A DNA stretch of 64,000 nt from NCBI RefSeq assembly GCF_900187995.1, contig NZ_FZNZ01000020.1, positions 1-64,000 of the forward strand. The letters run 5' to 3'. The stretch's first letter is position 1. Each line of letters starts with the position of its first letter. Below are positions 57,492-64,000 of this stretch, piece by piece. A program made the translations under genes and the position numbers. Origin of the DNA: Prevotella jejuni (GTDB lineage Bacteria; Bacteroidota; Bacteroidia; Bacteroidales; Bacteroidaceae). The notes beneath the pieces were generated by a model, which had not been told where the DNA came from, searched no databases, and saw only the letters and a program-made list of their open reading frames with translations.

Positions 57492-60311
57492 TTATAATGT
57501 GAAACTTAGCGTTGCTGTGTAAGTACGCGGGTGAGGCGTGTTGGTGATGTCACGTGACAAGCTTCCGATACCTCTTTGTTTACGTGTTCCACCATTGCCT
57601 TCTACTTGAGGGTCAGCACCTGAGTAGTTGGTAAGGACAAACACGTTCTGTATAGCAAAGGAGAAACGCATACCATTAACGACATTCTTTGTTAGCTTAC
57701 GTGAGAGTGACGAAAGGTCATAACCTAAGTAAAGGGTCGACAGACGTAGGAAGTCGGCTTTCTCTATGTAGTTTGCTCTATAGCGTGCACTATGAGCTAA
57801 CTCCTCAGCTATCTGATTGTATTCTGCTGTCCCTACTGCGGTGTTAGCCAATGCTTGCAGTTGATCGTTACGTTTCTTGAGGTTATCGCCCAATCCCGAT
57901 ACGTTATAGAAACTTTGGTTATAGACTGATGCCCCTAATGCATAGTTCCATTTTGTTCCGAAAGTGATGTTCTTAAATAGCTTCAAATCGAAACCAAACG
58001 AGCCATTGACCGATGGGAAGGGTTTACCAAGATACTGATAATCCTTGCTTTCTATTGCTCCTATATTTGCATTATATGTACCATCAGCATTGAAGGCTGG
58101 CTTCTCTACTGTATGATAATAGAATGCATAAACCGGTTGACCTTCTTTCACGACATTAGGATAGTTGTCGATATCCCTTCCACCAGTGTCAGTCACCTTA
58201 TTCATCTGATAGTTAAGGTTTGCATATACATCAAGAGAATGACGATTGGCTTGCCTCCATAGATTTCCATTGTAGCTTAGCTCAAGTCCATGACCCTTTA
58301 CACGTCCAACGTTGCGAGGGATACTTCCAATCCATCCATCACTCGAAAGGAGTTCATCATAGATAATGGCATCCGATGTGTACTGCGCATAGAGTGTCAG
58401 ACTTAGCGTATGGTTGTTACGAATAGTCCAGTCTGTTCCCAGTTCAATCTCCCTCATGCGCTCTGGTTTAATGTCTGGGTTTCCTTTGTATTGTGGCTTG
58501 ACAATAGGACCGTAGGCGCTGGTTCCACTCATCACGTAGGATGTGCGGGCATCTGTAGGATAGGGGAGTCGACCACTCTCACCGTAGGCAATGCGGAACT
58601 TTTGGTTCTTGAGGTTGTATGACGCACTTAAAGAAGGATAGAAGATACTTGCCACATTCCTACCAATGAGGTTGGATGCGTCACGTCTTAGGCCTGCATT
58701 AATAAACAGTCGGTTGTCATAATTCAAGAAGGCCTCGCCGTAAAGACCCCATGTTCGTTGCTCAAAGGTCGATTCTGTCACCGTCCGTTCGGTAGCAGCT
58801 GATAGGTTATCAATATCACTTCTAAAGCGTGAAGCCGATATACTGTTCAGTGTTTCATACTGACGTGCAATCTGTGAGAGAAGCGTAGCCGTGAGGTCCC
58901 ATCTGTCTGCAAGGTGGAATTTACGAGTGGCTTTTATGTCCCAGTTAAAGTTAGAGTTTCGTCGGTTGCTAATATTCTTTGCTCCCTCTGCGTTATTACC
59001 TAACTTATAGCCGAATGGCAGACGATAGATACCTTCTGTATGGTTGATGTCTGCTCCGATGATAGTCTCAATCTTTACGTCGGCTGGTAACATATAACTC
59101 AGACGTAGGTTACCGATGAAACGGTCGTTCCCGTAGGTCCAGCTCTGTGCTCTCCACGTGCTTTCATCCACGTATGGCCAAGGAGTTTGATTAATCATAA
59201 GATTCCAAATGGCATCGTATCGGCCCATTGCTGTCTGCGGCAGACTGATGTTTCCATGTATGTAAGAGGCTGTAGCACCAAGAGAGAAGCGACCAGAACG
59301 AAGGTCATAAGCCATCTTTGCACTATGACGCTTGTCTTTGTTGCCTGGTACAATACCCGCTACATCGTTCATATTGTATGAGAAGAAAAGGTTTTGATTT
59401 CCCTTGAAGGCCTTTGACACTGACGTGTAAATTGTCTTCTGCCAACCTGTCTGAAAGAAATTGTTGATGGGGTCGTTGTTAACAAACTGGTCGTATTTCT
59501 TTGCAAGGGTGGCTGCACCTAACGACATCTTCACCTGTATATCGGCCTTTCTATTCTCCGCATTAGACATCTTGCCACGTTTAGTTGTGATGACAATAAC
59601 ACCGTTAGCGGCTTCTGCACCATAGCTGGCAGCAGCAGAAGGACCTTTGATGACATCGATAGAGGCTATGTCGTCAATGGTTAAGTCGTTGAGTGCACTG
59701 AGCGCATCTTGCGAGCTATTGATGTCTGAGATGTGCGAACTGTTGTATTTGACACCATCTACATAGATAATAGGGTCACGCTCCATGCTCATTGTTGCAC
59801 CACTACGCATATTGAAACGGATAGGCATTCCCACCTTACCGTTGCTCTGATACATTTGGACGCCACCCACCTTACCGTCAAGCATGTCGCTGAGAGAGTT
59901 GGTATGGGCATTCTTGCTAAGGTTAGACATGTCAATATGGTCTACCTTACTTCCCAGTGCTTTCTGACTGCGAGCACTGGAAATACTGGCAGTGACCTGT
60001 ACCTCTTGAAGGTCTATACCAGGAATAAGACCGATGGTTGGCTGACCTTTTAAGGTTTGTGCCTTAATGTCTTGTTCCTTAAAACCTATATAACTGATGT
60101 GGAGGGTCTGGTCGTCGTTTGTATTCAGAGAGAAGAAACCATCTTCATCCGTGACGGCTTCTATGTCCTTCTGGCCTCTCACGACAGCACCAATAATTGG
60201 TTCTCCTGTGTCTTTATTAATAACACGCGCCTTGTACATAGTCTGCGCATTCAAACTAACAGTAGAGGTGATTGCTAATAAAGCAATGCCTCGTTTGAAA
60301 TTTTTTATCAT
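57492..60311 (-). CDS. SusC/RagA-family TonB-dependent transporter
   Basis: A 939-residue outer-membrane transporter. A signal peptide is followed by a carboxypeptidase-like domain (KARVINKDTGEPIIGAVVRG), the TonB box region LQEVQVTASI and the SusC plug signature IDVIKGPSAAASYGAEAANG. The barrel ends with PHPRTYTATLSFTL. It is clearly diverged from the 1119-residue homologue at 24 kb, so the two pairs serve different substrates. No hydrolase or regulator gene adjoins it. Confidence 0.95.
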   Translation of the reverse strand: MIKNFKRGIALLAITSTVSLNAQTMYKARVINKDTGEPIIGAVVRGQKDIEAVTDEDGFFSLNTNDDQTLHISYIGFKEQDIKAQTLKGQPTIGLIPGIDLQEVQVTASISSARSQKALGSKVDHIDMSNLSKNAHTNSLSDMLDGKVGGVQMYQSNGKVGMPIRFNMRSGATMSMERDPIIYVDGVKYNSSHISDINSSQDALSALNDLTIDDIASIDVIKGPSAAASYGAEAANGVIVITTKRGKMSNAENRKADIQVKMSLGAATLAKKYDQFVNNDPINNFFQTGWQKTIYTSVSKAFKGNQNLFFSYNMNDVAGIVPGNKDKRHSAKMAYDLRSGRFSLGATASYIHGNISLPQTAMGRYDAIWNLMINQTPWPYVDESTWRAQSWTYGNDRFIGNLRLSYMLPADVKIETIIGADINHTEGIYRLPFGYKLGNNAEGAKNISNRRNSNFNWDIKATRKFHLADRWDLTATLLSQIARQYETLNSISASRFRSDIDNLSAATERTVTESTFEQRTWGLYGEAFLNYDNRLFINAGLRRDASNLIGRNVASIFYPSLSASYNLKNQKFRIAYGESGRLPYPTDARTSYVMSGTSAYGPIVKPQYKGNPDIKPERMREIELGTDWTIRNNHTLSLTLYAQYTSDAIIYDELLSSDGWIGSIPRNVGRVKGHGLELSYNGNLWRQANRHSLDVYANLNYQMNKVTDTGGRDIDNYPNVVKEGQPVYAFYYHTVEKPAFNADGTYNANIGAIESKDYQYLGKPFPSVNGSFGFDLKLFKNITFGTKWNYALGASVYNQSFYNVSGLGDNLKKRNDQLQALANTAVGTAEYNQIAEELAHSARYRANYIEKADFLRLSTLYLGYDLSSLSRKLTKNVVNGMRFSFAIQNVFVLTNYSGADPQVEGNGGTRKQRGIGSLSRDITNTPHPRTYTATLSFTL

Positions 60312-60382
60312 GAAATGGATTTGGGTTACCCTTTAAAAATACTATTTAGACTATCTTTTCTAAAACATAATCTAATCTGTGG

Positions 60383-60413
60383 CAAAGATAACCTTTTTGT
60401 CTCGATGACACAA
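60383..60413 (-). promoter_or_regulatory. Promoter of the second SusC/SusD operon
   Basis: On the minus strand TTG (60413-60411), 20 bases, TATCTTTG (60390-60383), about 70 bases before the susC-like start. The rest of the gap, 60414-60949, shows no gene or repeat. Confidence 0.8.
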
Positions 60414-60949
60414 TACCTGAAAATTGTGATTTCTAAGGACTGTTAGATGGGCTTATGTCTTGTTATCTCGATCAGTTATTAGTTTCAATTCCCTTTATTT
60501 CTACGCCTTATTTGGTCTCCTAACATCTTAGATACTAATGGCCCAAAGGAACTATAACGACTTTGTCCTACCTTAAAAATGATGTTCCAAACAGTCCTCA
60601 TATCTTCAGAGTCCGTCTTTCTTTAAGTTTTGAAGGGCTGTAGACTCAAAAGTCAAGTGCGGTCTTAATGACTCTGATGAGAGTATTTACCTTCATTAAA
60701 ATGGCTCTACTCTATCCATGAAGTTGTTTACATTCATATAGCCTATGAACCCCCTTTCTGCTAATTGTGCCTTACAACGTTAGTATTCTAAGCTCATTCA
60801 TGGGTAGCACGGCCTTCTTCAAAGAAAGACGTGATGCAGAAAAGCTATCACTTAAACGCAACTGTCAATTTCTCAAATGGTTCAAATGTTATTTATTCTA
60901 TCCTGTCTATCCAATTTAAGAAATCTTCTCAGGCTCCATATCAACTTCT

Positions 60950-61627
60950 TTACTCATTCAAACCCAGCCGCTCCATGTCCCTGCCATAAAGCCTCTCAAA
61001 CTCCTTAGGCTTCAGTCCGTGGGCAAGGTAGAGCTCTACAAAACGCTTATTGACCGAAGGTTTAATCGTAAGTAGGTCTGTTTCACTTGCACAAGACTCT
61101 AAACCGGTTAAGCTCTTTATAAAGAAAATAGGCAAAGGGTTGTCTTTTGTTCCATAAGAAGGGTCATGCCACTGTGTTCGATTGACGTATGCAGAAATCG
61201 TTTTGGAGTCGTAAATTATACTTGATCTTTCTTTCTCTACGTCATACCAGAATTTCTCATCCGTCTCACTTTGTACTACGTTATATCCTCCAATAAATGA
61301 AATAACAGCCAGATACCTCTTGTATTTAGGAGAGTAGAAGCATATCTGTGAATAAGTAGAGACCTCGGTGTGTGCCGTTCCTGCAAACCAAGCACGTGAA
61401 GTGAATGTTTTGTGTATTGGTGTTATCGCTGTGACAAAGGGTATAGGGACCACTATCGTATCCGAATTCTGAATGTATGTGTCTGCATAAGGTGTAGCAG
61501 CTTTATTGCCGCCGAGGGTAAACTTTGCAATAAGACTGACAACCAGTGGTGTTGCTACGGTAAGTGCAAACACCGTTCCAAGGTTAGAGGCTATCGAAGG
61601 AATCCTTGATCTGATAAAGTCATTCAT
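60950..61627 (-). CDS. Membrane-associated protein of unknown function
   Basis: A 225-residue protein not recognised. One hydrophobic segment near residues 17-36 (FALTVATPLVVSLIAKF) suggests a membrane anchor; the rest is strand-rich (YLAVISFIGGYNVV, NPLPIFFIKSLTG) with a Glu/Leu-rich C-terminus (KEFERLYGRDMERLGLNE). The ATG at 61627 is preferred to one 24 codons upstream because a possible -7 box (minus strand TACCTTTG, 61694-61687) lies inside the longer frame. Composition and isolation suggest accessory DNA. Confidence 0.6.
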   Translation of the reverse strand: MNDFIRSRIPSIASNLGTVFALTVATPLVVSLIAKFTLGGNKAATPYADTYIQNSDTIVVPIPFVTAITPIHKTFTSRAWFAGTAHTEVSTYSQICFYSPKYKRYLAVISFIGGYNVVQSETDEKFWYDVEKERSSIIYDSKTISAYVNRTQWHDPSYGTKDNPLPIFFIKSLTGLESCASETDLLTIKPSVNKRFVELYLAHGLKPKEFERLYGRDMERLGLNE

Positions 61628-61914
61628 TGTCTTATGGTTTTGAAAGCTCCGCCGCTTAGGTGCTACTAAATGTATGCAAGCACTGTCAAAGGTATTCATT
61701 CCTACAGAAATAACAGTCGTTATCGTATATTCTTTAAGACTTTTTAGCGTAGAAGGCTGTCCTCACCTTCGCAATCCATCGGAATAGAGAGAGGAATAGA
61801 ATGTGAGATAGTCTTTGTAAGACTGTCGATAGAAGGCGTAGGAACGTCAAATGTACAAGTAGGAATTGTAAGGATATTTCTTAGCCTACTCCCCTATACA
61901 TTCGAAGAAAGGCT

Positions 61915-62123
61915 GAGCTTGATGGAAGAAGAGGCCCTTCTGTGTTCAAGAACATGCCCTTCTTGCCTATTGAAGACGCCCTTCTTGGGGAAAGAAAGGC
62001 GTCTTCTTTAGCATTGTTTGTAATGGCTTGACTTATTGAAAGTTGCAAGTTCCGCATGCGAGGGTGATGTGTTCTTGTTTAGTGGGTGTTTAGTTCAATG
62101 TAATGTAATGATTTTTTACGTTC
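61915..62123 (-). repeat. Dispersed GAAGACGCC repeat, copy 5
   Basis: Read on the minus strand: AAAAAATCATTACATTACAT, TTGAACTAAACACCC, then AATGCTAAAGAAGACGCC, the hairpin to GAAGGGCGTCTTCAAT, GGCAAGAAGGGCATGTTCTT and AGAAGGGCCTCTTCTTCC. The order is that of copies 1 and 4. Confidence 0.85.
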
Positions 62124-62255
62124 TTGTTAGTTCTTCTAACTTGTGACAAAAACGCCGAGACACCGTCATGAAGATACTGATAAGTGAAGTAGATTATTTC
62201 ATTTTTTTACAGAGTAAACTAAAAGTTTGCTACGTAATACACTTTAAGACTATAA

Positions 62256-62468
62256 GGAGTATTTGGAAAACACTCGAGTAATCAGGAGGATGTTTTATGG
62301 CATAGGCCAATGATATTTCCAGTTCAGAAGGCTAATAATCATCAAACCTATGGTTTTGGGATAGAGTTTATTAAGCGATACCATACAGAGAGAGTACGTT
62401 TCAATCTTGAGTTTGAGAACTGTCATCCTTATATTACAGTCAAAGCTTCAAACGTTAAGAATGTATGA
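62256..62468 (+). pseudogene. Possible 3' gene fragment
   Basis: A 70-codon open frame without an early start reads as ordinary protein: DVLWHRPMIFPVQKANNHQ, TYGFGIEFIKRYHTERVRF, ENCHPYITVKASN. An ATG at 62310 gives a 52-residue product. It overlaps the 3' end of the gene on the other strand by 40 bases, with its stop inside. It may be the tail of a decayed gene. I do not recognise the family. Confidence 0.3.
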
Positions 62469-63016
62469 TCGAAGTTTAGTCGCATTATTTGGTCTTTGTA
62501 ATCGTCTGAAATCACGATATTAAAGGCACCATCCCACTCTTGTAATCGGAATACTTTCGTTTGAGGTGGGATATGGTCCTTTTTTAAGACAGGTTTGATG
62601 AAGAAACGAGCTCGCTTATTTTTCCACTTTGCAGGGTTTATATTCTTAGGCCAAGGATCAATCTCTGACAAATCCCAATCAACACAGTCTATTGAACGAA
62701 AGTTATTCAATAATAGGTATTTACTATCCGAGTTCTTACTCTCAACAGCTATCATATTATTATCAACATTAAGCGACATGATATCTATTATCGAATGGTC
62801 AAACAATATGAAATCTGCTCCAATTGAATTTATAGGAGCTTTCTGGCCCTCTCGGAGAGCCATACACTCAATGTGCTTTCCGCCTTTTAATAAGTCCGGA
62901 TAGCTGAATAGCCTCGTACTTGACATCTCTATACCGTCTATCCAAAGTGAAGATGAAAGGTTCTCATACGTTGACCATTTCCTACTGCTTGGGTTTATAC
63001 CTAACTTATAATACAT
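62429..63016 (-). CDS. Probable immunity protein, Imm11/Imm43-like (DUF1629)
   Basis: A 195-residue cytosolic protein. The pattern of an N-terminal YYKLGI, a middle NNFRSIDCVDWDLSEIDPW and a C-terminal KVFRLQEWDGAFNIVISDDY followed by DHTFLTFEAL resembles the DUF1629-type immunity proteins of polymorphic toxin systems. The match is by eye only. It stands downstream of another immunity-like gene on the same strand, which agrees with an immunity cluster. Confidence 0.5.
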   Translation of the reverse strand: MYYKLGINPSSRKWSTYENLSSSLWIDGIEMSSTRLFSYPDLLKGGKHIECMALREGQKAPINSIGADFILFDHSIIDIMSLNVDNNMIAVESKNSDSKYLLLNNFRSIDCVDWDLSEIDPWPKNINPAKWKNKRARFFIKPVLKKDHIPPQTKVFRLQEWDGAFNIVISDDYKDQIMRLNFDHTFLTFEALTVI

Positions 63017-63281
63017 TCTAAATATAATTTAGTGTTCTTTTCTCGTTCTGTTAAGAATATTTCTGTTATCTCAAGAGACTTTTCTCAGGTACTTGTCCGT
63101 AATATTATGCTATGAACGGACTTCTTCCTATCTTCTGTTCATCGCTGGTATAGGCTATATTCCATTCCCAGTTATTGCTGTAATCATAGTCTATAACCCT
63201 CTTTATTCTTTTAGGATATATTACTATCATTTACTCTTGTCATTAGAAGAAATGATGGTTTCAGCATACTAAGAACGTGAA

Positions 63282-63839
63282 TTATGAATACTGCCAAAAG
63301 CCTGCCATTATTTTACCAGTTTTGTTATGCTTGTACAAATATATTGCACCATACCCCAAGATATAATTTCCAGAAAGTAAATCCTCGGGATAGTAGTCTT
63401 CATCTATTTGTAAATAGAAGGTGAACCCATCCTCTTCTAATCTCTTAAAATAGTAATCCTCGTCTTGAATTAACTTAGGATTTGGAGCTTGTGTAACGAA
63501 ATCAAAAGTCTCATTCTCTACCTCTTTATACCCCATAAGAGATGACCTATGAAGTCTTTCCAACGTGTAAGAACGATTTTCACTCTCATCTGAAAACGAA
63601 TGAGTAAACACCTTTAATGAGCAGTTGGGATAAATATTATTGGCTATCATTGCATCATAGCTGTCGGGTATTAATATAGATATATATTCATTAGGATTGT
63701 CAGGCTTTTGAATTGTCATGTAATATTTAAAGCCTTCTATATCTTTCTTTTTATCAAGAAAACAAATGGGTATATTGCCTCCTATCCTACCTATTCCTGC
63801 AGATGATGAGTCTAAATTAATATTGGCGACCTTGTTCAT
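63282..63839 (-). CDS. Small acidic protein, possibly DUF1963/YwqG-like immunity protein
   Basis: A 185-residue protein. RIGGNIPICFLDKKKDIEGF near the N-terminus and FTFYLQIDEDYYPEDLL, NYILGYGAIYLYKHN near the C-terminus resemble the GG.P ... F..QID ... G.lY.F pattern of YwqG/DUF1963 proteins, found among toxin immunity proteins. The similarity is weak and no search was possible. It lies between a cut-off upstream gene and the Imm11-like gene, with a 265-bp gap to the latter. Confidence 0.45.
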   Translation of the reverse strand: MNKVANINLDSSSAGIGRIGGNIPICFLDKKKDIEGFKYYMTIQKPDNPNEYISILIPDSYDAMIANNIYPNCSLKVFTHSFSDESENRSYTLERLHRSSLMGYKEVENETFDFVTQAPNPKLIQDEDYYFKRLEEDGFTFYLQIDEDYYPEDLLSGNYILGYGAIYLYKHNKTGKIMAGFWQYS

Positions 63840-63949
63840 AATTAATTATGTTTGGCTATTTGCGGATTCTTAGTAGCTGTCTATATGCTATAAAAGAATT
63901 TGATTTATTGTTAAGGAGTAAAACAGAATACATATAAAATTCTTGTTAT

Positions 63950-64000
63950 TTACTCTGGGTCTGGTCCGTCTGCTTCGTCTGAAAGCCCTTCTTGTTCCAT
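63950..64000 (-). CDS. 3' end of a gene cut by the window edge
   Basis: On the minus strand the last 51 bases encode an acidic tail, MEQEGLSDEADGPDPE, then TAA. The Met at the edge may be internal. In an immunity-gene neighbourhood this position would suit the end of a toxin or another immunity gene, but nothing in 16 residues proves that. Confidence 0.35.
   Translation of the reverse strand: MEQEGLSDEADGPDPE

Noticed and set aside
61732..61877. Short minus-strand frame with protein-like sequence (PTPSIDSLTKT)
   Set aside because: It has no start codon, a stop shortly upstream, and is under 50 codons.

Overview
The window reads as chromosome of a Bacteroidota bacterium, most likely Prevotella or a close relative (inference). 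The signs are a complete core type IX secretion operon, two SusC/SusD pairs, promoters of the Bacteroidota TTTG / TAnnTTTG type in front of many genes, almost no Shine-Dalgarno sequences, AT-rich intergenic DNA and several families of intergenic repeats.

Left part (1-1743): the 3' end of a 23S rRNA gene, a 5S rRNA gene and its terminator, then about 1.2 kb of non-coding DNA with a 32-bp tandem array and a separate purine-rich array. From 1744 to 19160 almost everything is on the minus strand: PriA helicase with an upstream esterase, an outer-membrane barrel, the type IX secretion core porP-gldK-gldL-gldM-gldN, a DUF2795 protein, a cobalamin adenosyltransferase with an unknown partner, a FadL/OmpP1-type porin and a PgpH-type HD phosphodiesterase.

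Middle part (19302-38511): gltX-waaA-zinc-ribbon protein-trpS; a promoter and long leader before a SusC/SusD pair; a repeat-filled gap; a TonB-dependent receptor followed by a DUF4374-like lipoprotein and a TcmP/LCM-type methyltransferase that looks compositionally different; malate dehydrogenase; and an aminopeptidase P.

Translation and transcription block (39439-54228): rpsU-xerC-hpf, four tRNA genes (Thr, Tyr, Gly, Thr), tuf, tRNA-Trp, secE, nusG, rplKAJL, rpoB and rpoC, all on the plus strand. The order is the usual bacterial one. A DUF3467 gene follows.

Right part (54774-64000): an 18-bp tandem array saturated with CTAG, a four-helix-bundle protein related to rRNA intervening-sequence proteins, a second SusC/SusD pair, then accessory DNA. 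The accessory DNA holds an unknown membrane protein, two small proteins that look like immunity proteins of polymorphic toxins, a possible gene fragment and the cut-off end of another gene. The least explained material is the set of intergenic repeat families, above all a roughly 250-bp element with a GAAGACGCCCTTCTT hairpin present in five places, together with the receptor-lipoprotein-methyltransferase cassette and the right-edge immunity-like cluster.
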